64,000 bases of DNA from Cryptomeria japonica (taxonomy: Eukaryota; Streptophyta; Pinopsida; Cupressales; Cupressaceae): contig NC_081406.1 of assembly GCF_030272615.1 (NCBI RefSeq), forward strand, positions 263,838,624 to 263,902,623, read 5' to 3'. The notes beneath the pieces were generated by a model that was not told the origin of the DNA, ran no database searches, and was given only the letters and a program-made list of their open reading frames with translations. A program made the position numbers and the translations under genes. Below are positions 1 to 11,143 of the stretch, piece by piece. Position 1 is the first letter of the stretch, and each line of letters opens with the position of its first letter.

Positions 1-1987
1 TCCATAAGGTTTTTGCTACACCTCCTTGTATCAACATCGTCCTAGCAGCTTCAACAACTAACCGGTTGTTCCTCTCTGCAATACCATTATGTTGTGGTGT
101 CCTCGGTGCAGAAAGTTGTTGTTTGATACCATTCTCTTCACAATATCTAGTGAATTCCTCAAAAGTAAATTCACCGCCTTGATCAGTCCTCAAACACTTT
201 ATCTTCTTACCACTCTCCTTTTCAGCTAAGGTCATGAATGCCTTGAATTTACTAAATGCTTATGTTTTATCCTTCAAGAATGTGACCCACATCATCCTTG
301 AGCAATCATCAGTGAAGATCATGAAATATCTATCACCTTGAATACTTTTAGTCCTTATTGGTCCACAGAGGTCTGTATGAACCAAATCTAACAGATGCTC
401 CGCTGAAAAAGACTTGTTCTTAAAAGTTGAGGATGTCATCTTTCCCAATTGAAATTCCTTACATAGATAATTAACCGGTTTGTCCAATTGAGGCAAACCT
501 CTCATTGTCTTGGACTTACTCACTTTAACAATGTTATCAAAATTTAAATAACAAAATCTCGTATGCCAAAGCCAACAATCATCCATTTTAGAAATTAAAC
601 AGTTGCTGACTTTAGGATTTAGGTGAAAAAAGTTACCTTTAGTCTGCTTGTTGGTTGCAATCAGTTCACCTTTGCTCCCATAGATTTTGCACATATCGTT
701 CTTAAACTCCAATGGGCATCCTTTGTCATTGAGTTGAGCAACACTCAAAAGATTGTGCTTTGGACCTTCAACCCAGTAGACATCATTTGCACTGCTCTTC
801 CCATTAAGAGAAATAGTTCCCTTACCTTTAACCATGCAGGGTGAGTCATTACCAAATCTTACAACTCCGCCATCAAATTCCTTCAAAGAAATAAATTTTC
901 TCCGGTCACTGGTCATGTGATGTGAACAATCCCTATCAATAATCCAATCATTAGAATTATCCACACGATAAACTAAAGCTTTCTGATCAGATGTCTCCTC
1001 TTTAATGGCTACAAAGACAATGTCTTAATTAGCATCACCTTCAGATTCCTCAGCAGTGATACCACCATCAACTGCAATAAGACAATCTCTTTTTTCTTTT
1101 CCCTTGTACTTCTTGAACTTCTCTCGCTTGTGCTCATTATCCCCATTAGGACAATTAGCAGCAATGTGTCCAATCTTGTTGCATGCAAAAAATTTCAAAG
1201 GTAATTTACCTCTATATTTACCAGTACCTCTGGGCAATCACTTGGCCAACAATGCTTCAAGCTCAACCAAATTGTCTTCATCATCATTTTCTCTGTTGGA
1301 TCTAGATTGATGACAGTGACTGACATCTCTATTTTTCCTCATAGATGGGTTAGAAACTGAAGCTCTAAATGTTGATTCAGATTTCTGAATACTACCATCA
1401 TAGCCATTTAATTCAAAAGCAGTAAGCTTACCAATGATGGAGTCAAGGGTTACCTTGGTTTTGTCAATTGACTTTAGCTCCTGAATGGTTGCAATTCGGA
1501 TAGCATAGACTGGTAGCATGGTTCTCAACACCTTACTAACTACTGTGACATCATCCATTTTACCACCAACACTCTTGATCTCTCTAACTATCTCTTTTAT
1601 CCTCTAACCATATTGTTGGATATTCTCACCTTGAGCCATTCGCATGTCATCAAAATTTCCTCTTAGACTCTCTTCCTTGGCAATCTTCACATGTACATCA
1701 CCGCTATAAATCTCTTCAAGTTTCTTCCATACCTCATGTGTAGTCTCCAGACCATGAACATCAACATATTTTACATTAGACAAAGAATTGATAATAGCCT
1801 TCAGTGCTTGGTTGTTTTCTTGTTGCTCTTTCTTCTGATCATCAGTCATAATCCCACTAGGTGCAACATATTGAGTATTAACATGTTCCCATAATTGATT
1901 TCCAAGACTCTTGATATAAATTTTAATTTTGTCACTCCATATTCTTTAGTTCTCTCCATTAAACTTTGGACCTTCCTTCTTCATCAT
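1..1987 (-). pseudogene. Copia gag-protease-integrase pseudogene (partial)
   Basis: Reading leftwards from an ATG at 1987, all pieces lie in a single frame: a Copia gag (about 1987-1240), a zinc knuckle region (about 1235-1025), protease start (about 945), GAG-pre-integrase (WLWHTRFCYLNF) and integrase core (HTDLCGPI, then LRTDQGG and PQHNGIAERNN near the window start). In-frame stops lie near 1945, 1603, 1240, 1026 and 262, with no frameshift needed. Key residues are lost: the protease DSG triad reads DRD, and the knuckle's first cysteine is replaced (FFACNKIGHIAANC). Reverse transcriptase would continue beyond base 1. Copia family assignment is firm; the lineage is not assigned. Confidence 0.88.
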
Positions 1988-2045
1988 GTTCAACAAGATA
2001 TTTACCTCAAGTTGTTAGGCTTAGACCTTAGAGGACCTGAGAAGT

Positions 2046-2057
2046 GCTCTAATACCA
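2046..2057 (-). promoter_or_regulatory. Primer binding site (initiator tRNA-Met type)
   Basis: On the minus strand this reads TGGTATTAGAGC, one base off the TGGTATCAGAGC usual in plant Copia elements. It sits two bases inside the 5' LTR, which fixes the element's orientation and LTR boundary. Confidence 0.85.
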
Positions 2058-2059
2058 AT

Positions 2060-3487
2060 TGATGGTATGATGAAAGAATAAGGATCCAGTCAACTACTAA
2101 GAGGGGGGGGTGAATCGGTAGATAGAAAAACTAATATAAACTTTCACCTTAGTTAGAAACAACCTCTCAAGGTAGACTTTGAACTGACAAGTTAAACAAC
2201 TGAACTATAAATGCAATATCATTGTCAAAATAAACTATCACATTAAATCGGTTGACTGTTACCACAGATTAACAGTAAACAACTTGAAACTTACAAACAT
2301 CTAAATACTTTTACTTGACATAAGCAAAACCTTATTTCTGATTGTTGTCAGTTAACATAACTTATCAAAGTGGATTAAGTAGTTAAGTAATTCAACCATA
2401 GAAACATAACCACAAAAACATTCACCAATTGACACAATATTTTTGACGTGGAAACCCAAATGGGAAAAACCACGGTGAGATGAGACTCACAAGATAACTA
2501 TTTTAACTCTTTTGAAGTTTTCCCTATTAGGAGCCAAGCCTGTTAAAGCTTTTACAAAAAGTCTTATTAAGAATAGATCTTGTTAAGGACCACCCGGTTA
2601 AGGGATTGACTATAATGCCTTGTTAGAAGCAATACCCTGTGAGGAGTAACCTTGGTAAAGGATTTAAAATCCAAGCTAATGGATCACCTAGTTAGAGGAT
2701 TTGAATAACACAAAGCTTGTTAGAGCTTTCCCGGTTAGAGGATTTTACTATTGTAATTGTTAGAAAACAACAGGAGTTTGCTGATCTGTTAGAATAGCAC
2801 TACACTTGCTTGTTCAGATCCTTTTCATGCTCTTATCTGCTTTTACAAAAACTGCAGATACATCATCCAGTTCGGCAACCACACACTCAATTACAACTTT
2901 GCCAACTCACTAAACAAAACAACTCATCAACCTTATAAACAAATCAATTAAGTTGGTAACACAACAAAAACCTAATTCTCACATAGAGATTACAAACAAG
3001 TCAGTTCAGGTATGACCATTGGATTACATAACAATCTCTGCACATCGTTCAAGAAAGCCTCAACTGCTCCTTGAGCATCACTTCATCGATCTCAATAACT
3101 CATCACGTGATTTGCATTACATGCAATATACTTCCTCATTCCCAAGATAAAAACATTAAATCAACAAAACACTTTGAAACTCTCCTCATATAATATGCAT
3201 ACGTGTCATAATCATTACCGCTCATCATCGGATCATAAACCAATATAGCCAATTCACCAAACTTAATCGGTTAGGGTTTATCAAAACAACAGGTAGGGTT
3301 TATTGATTCAACTCTCCAATACTTAGCAATATCAGTTTACTCCACAAACTTACCTATCGGGTACAGTTCCCTTCACTAGCTCTTCCTACCAGTTACAAAA
3401 CAACATTATAACAATATCATTACCAGTTAATTGACGTCAATGACAACATAACAAATCATTAATGCAATCTTCATGCAAATGCCAACA
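2060..3487 (-). repeat. 5' LTR of copia-1
   Basis: On the minus strand it begins TGTTGGCATTTGC and ends in CATCA just before the primer site, giving TG...CA ends and about 1.43 kb. It carries the GTGG...CCCA/TGGG...CCACG imperfect inverted repeat seen in many plant Copia LTRs (about 2455-2485) and an array of degenerate CCNGTTARAGG motifs (about 2510-2780). Both features recur in the LTRs of the element at 20373-30278, although the families otherwise differ. Confidence 0.8.
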
Positions 3488-4156
3488 CAATGGACTTTAG
3501 GATCTTACGAATTCAATGATAAGGTAAAAGGGAAGATCATAAGAGATATAGAGAGAACCATGACTGCAACTATTAAGGTTCTCTTACTATGAGTCATGTA
3601 AAGAAAAATACAAAAAATTACAAGGCAGAGAAAAATTTCGCTAAGTCACTTTGAGTATCAAGAGAGGGAGTCATAAGCGGAGTGTATGCCCCCACGTTAA
3701 AGCGATTGCACACGCCTTGCTGGGAGCAATTGCTTTAAGGTGGGATACACCCAAAAATACAAGCACCTTATCACAATAATTTAGCTCCCAAGAGGGGGAA
3801 AACCAAAGGATAAGGAACACAAAACACAAAGTACAGGGTGGCTTCACTTAACTCTGGGGTCGGTATGATTTTTATGATAACTCATGTATATCATGTATAT
3901 ATATGTGCATAGAATTATCCTCATACCCCAAAGAGAGGAAACCACCATGGAAGAAGGGAACACATGTGTCTTTTGAGTCAACATGGAAGAGACCAAAAGA
4001 GATCTCAACGCTTTGCATCATCCTCAAGTAGACAATAGTAGGGACAACAAATAGAAGGATCACAAACAAGCAAGAGAGGAGAGAGAAAGAGAATCCATGG
4101 TTCTAATGAAGCTAATCAAGCACGTCATCCTCCCCCCAATCTTGCTGATCATTATT
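3488..4156 (-). other. Non-coding 3' part of gag-protease Ty3 element
   Basis: No credible gene. On the minus strand it follows the gag-protease frame and contains G-rich purine runs (near 3690 and 3795) that could be remnants of a polypurine tract. No copy of the 5' LTR (8935-10142) was recognised here, so the element's 3' end is unresolved, perhaps removed when copia-1 inserted next to it. Confidence 0.4.
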
Positions 4157-7100
4157 TTAAGAAGGTGGAAAACATGCAAGAGGAGACACATCGAGCATAG
4201 TAGATGAAGTTATCACAAGTTCCAAACGAGGAACATGCTCTAAGGATGAGTCACTTTGTTCACTACTAGGAGATAGGATTAGTGCTTTTGAAAATTTTGT
4301 AGATAAATCATTATCATGGGTCAATATATTCATATTCATCATTAGAAATATTAGGATCCAAATTTTCATCATTAACAATATTTTCACCTATTTCTTCATC
4401 AAGATTAATAAAAATGGGAGCTCTAATAGGAATAGAACTTAAACCATCATTTGCCTTAAGCATTTTGCATCTCAGAGAATTGGGTTGAACATCTTGTTTA
4501 GGAGAAAGTAGAATCATGTCAACAATTGGTGTTTTAGAAGAAGAAATGGTTTGGGAAGCAACTTCACGAGCTCTAGCATGACGTCTCCATCGATGTTCTC
4601 TCGCACAATGATTTCATCTGGTTTTGGTTGAAAGTTGAGAAGGTTTAGGTTCACCAAGTATAGGCTTCGTCAATTCTTTTAGGGAAGGATGAATGGGTTG
4701 AGGTATTTTAGGTTGGACAATAGGAGAGGCCAATCACTTCTCTTTGTAAGATGAAGGAGGAGGAACCAAACCATATAAAAGGAGACCGGGTCCATCATGA
4801 GAAGGAGGAATAGGTCTACCCTTAGGAGGAATAGCTTGACACTTGGGAGGAAGATCATTTTTATCCTTGGGAGGAAGAATGGACTCATCTTTAGGAGAAG
4901 GAATGGATTTTTCCTTAGGAAGAAGAATATTTCTTTCCTTAGGAGAAAGGATACTCTTCTCTTTAGGAGAAGAAATAGGTACCTCTTTGGGAAGAGGATT
5001 ATTTCTTTCCTCGGGAGGAAGAATAATCTTATCCTCAAGAAGGGGTATATGATCATCAAGAGGAATGCTAAGTGTTGGATTTCTAGGGCTACCTAATGAC
5101 AAAATCATCTCATTTTTCCAATTTTGATATGATTTAAAGAGAGTGTCACTTCTAGGCTAAAGAGGTTGGAATTGTTCGAACCAAAAATAATCAAGACAAG
5201 AATCTCCATGCCTCATTGTAGGCTGATATATGTTATGATTAACAATTATGATTTTATCATTATGAGAAAATTTCAAACACTTATGAACAATAGAAGCGAT
5301 TTATTTCATGGAAGAAAGCCAAGGATGTCCCAACTTCACATGAAATTGATCAGATGTAGGAATGATAGAAAATTTAACATCTAAACATTTAGTGCAACCA
5401 TTAATAGGAAGTGTTATAGAACCAATAGCAGGACAAGAGAAGCCATTAAAAACTTGAACTGCCACATCAATATCATCATATATCACTTGATGCAATTGCA
5501 AAGTATAAAGAAATTCTCTAGTTATCACATTAACCATGCAAGTGGGATCAATGAGCACTCCTCTAGATGGTATACCTTTGAATTTTGCACTTATGTATAA
5601 TGGGCCATCAAGTGCTTTAATGGTCTCACTGGGATCAAATGTGATGCAAAAGTCCTTAGGATGTTCTTGTTGATCTACAAGGTTCCCCACATTATTAGAT
5701 TCAAGGCCAACATCATTGGGAGAGAAAGCGAGATGATCAATCTCAATCACATTAGTGGAATGTGATGGTAAAGGATCAATGAAAATCTAAAGATTTTGAT
5801 TAAGAGGAGCTACGGATTTATTTCCTTTATCATTCATACCTGCAACAAATATGGTATTGTTATCAATCAAATCTTGAATCTTACTTCTCAATAAAAGCCA
5901 CTTTTTCAGTGTCATGACCAGGTTGATGGTGATATTGACAAAATGGTTTAGCATCAAAATAAGGTGAAGTTGTCTTAGATGGATCAACTGGTTTGATTAG
6001 GGAAGTTTTAACACATTCCTTTGTAATAATTGAGACATAATGCTATGCAAAGATTCATTCAAAGGAGTAAATTATTTTTCTCTTTTAAAGTATTTAGACA
6101 AAGGAGGCACACCTGTAGTGGTTGCTATGCGAGTGTTGTTTTTGTTGTTGTTGTTGTCATTGAATTTGATGAATCCTTTGTTTGATTTGAACTTAGCAAA
6201 CGGTTGTTGAGCACTATCACCCTTATCACTCAGATCCATGGGAAGAGATTGCTCCAATTGACTCACTATCAATTAATAATTGTGAAGTACTGTGCACAAC
6301 TGCGGAAAGGAAGTAAAATCAGTTAAGATAAGTTTATCCCTAATTTCTTTTTGAAAATTAGCAAAAGAAATTATTTTAATATATTGATCAGGCACAAGAA
6401 AAGAAATCTGAGAATACAAATGCTTATATCTACCAATAAAATCAGTCATTTTTCTTTAACACCTTGTCTACAATGCATCAAATCAGTCAAAGTAATTTTA
6501 GGACCAATGTTATTGTAAAATTGTTGAATAAAAGCATTAGCCAATTGTTGAAAAGAGGTAATAGAATAGGGAGGCAAATAACAATACCATTGCAAAGCTT
6601 TATCCCTTAATGTTCTAGTAAACAATTTCGCTAACAATTTTTTATCATGAGAAAAGTCACTACACAAAGTTTGGAATGTTTTAACATGAGTTAAGGGATC
6701 GACTTTTCCATTATAAATTTCCAATTGAGGGAATTATACATGTTTGGGAGGGACAAATCTAACAATGTCATTGGATAATGGGGTCGCACATCAAATGTGG
6801 GCATATTATACTTAGATTAATTCATAGAAGCTATTTTTTGTTGTGAGCAGGACACTGTTTGAGCTAAATTATTGATGGTAGCTTCGGTAGAAGGATTGAA
6901 ATTAGACATGTTGGATTGAGAGGGAAGAGTAACATTATTGAATGAAGGAAGAGATTGAGAATAAGGAGGTGGGACACTATGGTAGGGAGGTAATAGAGAA
7001 GATTGGGTAACAAATGGAAGACTTATAGGAGGAATGAAGGAATTATGATCGAAGAAGTTTCCCCCTTGACTAACATTTATAGGAGGTGTAAGTGATTGGG

Positions 7101-7750
7101 TAACAAGGGGAACACTCATGGTAGGAGTGAAATAAGAGGGATTTCCCCCATGACTGACACTTGTAGGTATGACATCTTGTGTAGAGGTAGTTATGATGTT
7201 TGATGTAAAGGTGGGAACACTAGTCATAAGAGTGGTCAAAGGAATGGAATGATTAACTTGACTAGGAGGTTGTGTAAAATATAGGACTTCCACACAACTC
7301 TTCATGGGTATAATATTAGAATTAACAATATGAGAAATACCACACAAGATATCAACACCATGTTTACACTTTGAATCATTATTTTTAATCCTTCAACCAA
7401 TAGGAGAGCTTCACTTTCCAAGTATTCTTGAGTCATCCATTGTTGAAGATTGTCAAATTAATTATCCATATTCGCCAATTGGTCAATGTATACCCTAGCT
7501 AGTGATTCCTCCTCATCGTGAGAATTATCAAGAGGATAAACGGGGATATTTGTAGGATTGAAAGAACCACCAATATCCTCAGTGAAAAAGCTATCCAAAT
7601 TAGGTTCCATCTCCTCGGTAATTAAACCTTGGGAAGCCTTAATTCTACAACTTCTTCTTATGGGGATACTATAGGTAGGACTAATAGTAGAAACTCGTGC
7701 ACTAAGGGAGGAAAATTGGAAATTTGAATTTTGGAATCTAAGTTGCAAAT
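4157..7750 (-). pseudogene. Ty3 gag-protease pseudogene
   Basis: The retrotransposon gag core lies at about 6724-6446 (YNGKVDPLTHVKTF, ALQWYCYLPPYSITSFQQL). A Tat-type zinc motif CQYHHQPGHDTEK follows near 5920, with its last cysteine missing. A retropepsin-like domain is at about 5600-5310 (RGVLIDPT, later LGHPWLSSMK). The protease DSG/DTG motif reads DPT, so catalysis is doubtful. Upstream residues (7347-6817) are rich in Pro, Ser and Thr. Downstream (5108-4157) come a Pro-Lys-Glu repeat and an acidic tail. The gag part is split over frames, while the part from about 6272 to 4314 keeps one frame with stops. No reverse transcriptase follows. Confidence 0.7.
4850..5050 (-). repeat. 27-bp tandem repeat coding for PKE/PKD units
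   Basis: On the minus strand about seven diverged 27-bp units encode a nine-residue period centred on S/P-P-K-E/D, for example SPKEKSILS and LPKEKSIPS. The repeat lies between protease and the end of the frame and probably forms an extended charged linker. Confidence 0.75.
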
Positions 7751-8915
7751 TAATTGAATAATGTAAATTCTAGAAAGAAATGATGCAATCTCCTAGGAAA
7801 TTGAAAATGAAAATTATCCACAAGAGACCAAATTTTAAAATTAGGGCCTAATGAAAATAACCTCTCAATTTTAAAATTAAAAATTGAAAGGAGGGAAGAG
7901 TTAATTCAAAATTAGGGTTGTCCAAAACTAACCTCTTAATTTTAAAATTTTGAAATGCTGAAATATTGAAGAAATCAATTTAATTTTAAAAATTAGGGTG
8001 CATGTAATTAACCACTTAATTTAAAATTGAAAATTGAAAATTGAAATGTTGAAATTCAGATTTTCTTTCGACCTTATGGTGACCTAAAATCAATAAAATT
8101 TCACAAATCTCTAGAATTGAATAGTAAAATACAGTCAAAATAGACACCCAAATTTTGGGGAGAAAAAGTCAAGACTAGGTAGCTAGCTACTTGGTCAGAC
8201 CAACTTTTTACCAAAATTTTCAGGGAAGCAAGATATTGTGTTTTTTATGCGAATTCCATAAGGATATGGAAATTGGAGATGTCTAGATATGCGAAATGAA
8301 GCCTTGAAGGTCGAAATAGGTCACACTTAGGATATGTAAGGAGATGATTAATTGAAAGAATGAAACAAAAAAGGGAACACTTAAGGTTAAGGGCCAACTT
8401 TTATGAGCTTTAGATTTAATTAAATTGATTAAATGCTTAAAGGAAAATTGGAAATTGCACAAGATTAATCTAAATTTGAAAATTAGGGTTTGTTGCATAA
8501 ACCGCTTAATTTTAAAAATTTCAATGTTGTAAGGTAAGAATGTGAATTATGAAATTGAAGCAAGAGCTCAAATCTGAAAATTAATTCAAGATCTACACAA
8601 TTCACAAGTTCAATTTTAGAATTAAAAACTAGGGTTTATTTTTTATTTAACAACTTAATTTTTGAAATTTTTTTGAAAATTGAACATGTAAATGAAAACT
8701 TGAATTATAAAATTGAAGAGTTCTCAAATATTAAACAATTAATCCAATTTAGACAAATAACAAACTCAATTTTGAATCTAAAAATTAGGGTTTTTGTGAA
8801 TTTAACCTCTAAAATTTCAAAAATTGCAAGGAAATTAAACTTCTAATTGAAAATTTGAATTGTAAATTGCATAACACTCAGATCTGAAAATGAAAATAAA
8901 AAGTAAAAAATAAGA
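7751..8915 (-). repeat. Leader with dispersed telo-box-like units
   Basis: This is untranslated leader between primer site and gag. At least six diverged units recur (near 7850, 7905, 7995, 8480, 8630 and 8780). On the minus strand each has a TTAAG..GTTA block followed by ACCCTAATTTT. The AACCCTAA core matches the plant telo-box. No gene was found in this stretch. Confidence 0.5.
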
Positions 8916-8931
8916 CACGTCGGGTTCACCA
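8916..8931 (-). promoter_or_regulatory. Primer binding site of gypsy-1
   Basis: On the minus strand it reads TGGTGAACCCGACGTG, three bases inside the LTR. It is identical over 16 bases to the primer site at 41371-41386. I could not assign the tRNA from memory. Confidence 0.75.
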
Positions 8932-8934
8932 AAA

Positions 8935-10142
8935 TGTAAAGGGGAAAATTAGGTGACTCAACAATTTGCAAGATAGAAGGAGAAATCACCAAATCACCTA
9001 TTTTCGCTTGGATGGGAGATGCCTTTACATTCAAAAGAGGGGGAAAATCCACTAGATTCAATCACTAATCTGATTAGGACTGAATACTAAGTAGATTGAC
9101 TGAAATGGAATGTGTTTGACCCTCTTTTGTAAATTGACTAGTTGAATTAAGATTAAGTGCAAGAAATGAGGCTAAATCTGAGAAAATAGTGAGTTGTAAA
9201 GTCGGGATTTCATCACGCACCTAGATCTAAGAAGTATGAGATGATTCAAAGTTGCTCTATGAAAACTGCCAAAAGTAGCAGAGACCATGTGCAGGGACCA
9301 GTGCGCCCCCTCTCGGTCCTCCGAGATTTCCGATCACTGAAAAGGGTTTTTTTGTCTCTATGTCTGAAGCTTATCCCAAGAGTTACAACTACACACCTAT
9401 TTTTCTACACACTGAAGGAAAGGGAAATGTGTTGGGGATAGGAGCTTTCCTTTAGGTCAAACCCCAGTTTTGGAATTATCAAAGTGGTTGAAATAATGTA
9501 ACTGAAATGACTGAAAGTAGAAATCCTCCTCTTTGAGGGGATGTTGAATTGACTAAAAATGAAATGCTTATACCTCGTGAAGTTTTGCTTGCCTCCACAT
9601 GGAATTAGGACTTCATGAATTAGAATGATGATCTCCTTTTCAATGCTTGAAATGTTGACTCTATTGCTGCTCCAAAGCTTGAAGGAAGACTGAAAATGCT
9701 CAATTTCTCTTGAATGTTTGAATGTTTGATCTCTTGAATGCTCAATTATAGCTCATGAATATCGTCTCTTGATCAAATGAGAGGGGAAATCCTCTTATAT
9801 ACTTGCCCTAAGGGAAAATGAATTAATTTTTTGACATGAGCCGACATGGAGGGATTTTTCCCTCTCAAATTTGAGATAGGCCAAGGGGTCCAAAATAGGT
9901 CCCCATTAGGGAGGACTTGGGCACCACGCCCTAATCCTGGTGAGGACTAGGGTGCCATGCACTGGTCCTGCCCTATTTTGGGGTAGGATCAAGGTGGCAA
10001 TGAGGTGCAAATTTGAGATAGGTGGTATTTATGACTTGCATGAACATTATGAGGTCTTCGATTAGGCCAAGGGGCACAAACACTAAGGCGAAGACCCAAA
10101 TGCGATAAAAAATTGCAAGGGTTGCAAGTTTACGACGCAACA
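8935..10142 (-). repeat. 5' LTR of gypsy-1
   Basis: On the minus strand it starts TGTTGCGTCG and ends CCTTTACA directly before the primer site, about 1.2 kb. A TATATAAGAGG box near 9793-9805 is a likely promoter element. The right boundary is inferred from similarity to the Tat LTR start at 50660; it lacks confirmation from a second LTR or a target duplication. Confidence 0.6.
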
Positions 10143-10387
10143 ACTGAAAACCAACCTCAATACCAAATCTCATGACTCGGTCAAATCACCATGCATACTT
10201 TTGAAACTTTCGCTAAATCAACTAGAGATACTTATCTCAAAACCCATTAAACTACAATAGCTCAACTGTAACACACTGGTCAAACCAACTCATCCAATCT
10301 GACTGCAACATTGGAACACACATAAGAATATGTTGACATCAATGACAACACATCGTTCCTACAAACTTCTCAGCAATATCCAACACA
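10143..10387 (-). repeat. Fragment of a Copia-like LTR
   Basis: On the minus strand it starts TGTTGGATATTGC and contains TGTTGTCATTGATGTCAAC, close to the start of the copia-1 LTR. It stops where the gypsy-1 LTR begins, so gypsy-1 may have inserted into an older Copia LTR. The matching other half was not found. Confidence 0.4.
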
Positions 10388-10399
10388 TAGTGGGTTCCT

Positions 10400-10930
10400 A
10401 GGATCTAAGTAAAGAAGTTGGCATTGGCATGGAGCAAATAATCTCATCCATTGCTCCAAAAGTCATAGATTCTCAATTGATGGCTCAAAAGCTATATGTT
10501 GCAATAGAGGATGCCTTGGCAGCGACATGGATAAGTAATATAAGACAGGAAACTAAGAGATCAAATAAATTTGTTGTGTAATAAAGTGTCTCTTAAAATT
10601 AAAGTGATTCTCAATGTTGTAGATTTAATAGAAAAACAAATGAGAAAGCATATTGAGCAATTAGTCTAGTTGGGAATTCCTTCCCCACTCCTCCCCGATG
10701 GTTCAATTTTGATAAAAGATCAAATATAGAAACTATTGAAGGATCAATCCACACTTCAATCCCTAAGTTCATCTCCGAGCACCACAAAAGTAGAAGGGAT
10801 TTTACACCACTTAGCCTAGATCAAATTTCATATTGAAGTTGCATTATTAATGTTGAAAAATTTCTCTTTCAAATAGTTGATAAACCTTTCCCATGGCATT
10901 TGAAGCCCTATAGAAAAAATCTCAACCATC
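10400..10930 (+). pseudogene. Unrecognised decayed coding stretch
   Basis: One forward frame from about 10402 reads well for some 55 codons (including IAPKVIDSQLMAQKLYVAIE and IEDALAATWISNIRQETKRS) before double stops. Coding-like text continues in other frames (VILNVVDLIEKQMRKHIEQLV, then PFPWHLKPYRKNL). Composition looks protein-like rather than random, but I do not recognise the family. It may be a fragment of another retroelement. Confidence 0.3.
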
Positions 10931-11143
10931 GGAAGTAGGTTCGGCATCCTTACAGTCTACACTATCAAAGTTGTAATACTATATACATTTTTTTTATTTT
11001 TTTATTTTGGTAAAGTCATGCATGAGGGTTTGAAGGCCATGTGTAGGGCTCAGAGCCTTTGGCTCAAGAGTATGCCTTGTACAACCTAATTTGTGCTAGT
11101 TGGAGGCATTTATGCAGTGTCCTAGAAAAGTGAGTGGGGTTTT

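Larger units (their letters stand above)
1..3487 (-). mobile_element. Ty1/Copia LTR retrotransposon (copia-1), 5' part, cut by window edge
   Basis: On the minus strand the order is 5' LTR (2060-3487), initiator-Met-type primer site (2046-2057), gag, zinc knuckle, protease, GAG-pre-integrase and integrase. This is the Copia order; integrase lies before reverse transcriptase, which would be left of the window. The element is dead: one continuous frame is broken by at least five stops. The far LTR is outside the window, so the target-site duplication cannot be tested. Confidence 0.9.
3488..10142 (-). mobile_element. Ty3 Tat-type gag-protease-only LTR element (gypsy-1)
   Basis: On the minus strand: LTR 8935-10142, primer site 8916-8931, a 1.2-kb leader, gag, protease, then non-coding sequence. 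No reverse transcriptase, RNase H or integrase is visible between protease and the left end. The primer site and its 3-base spacing from the LTR match the complete Tat element at 39709-52318, and the LTR starts resemble each other (TGTTGCGTCGTAAA against TGTAGCGTCGTAAA). It is either a deletion derivative or a natural gag-only element of the same lineage. Confidence 0.65.

Noticed and set aside
3470..3540. Resemblance of the sequence outside the copia-1 LTR to that outside the LTR fragment at 10387 (GATCCTA...TGTTGG)
   Set aside because: Too short and imperfect to claim a shared insertion site or tandem LTR structure.
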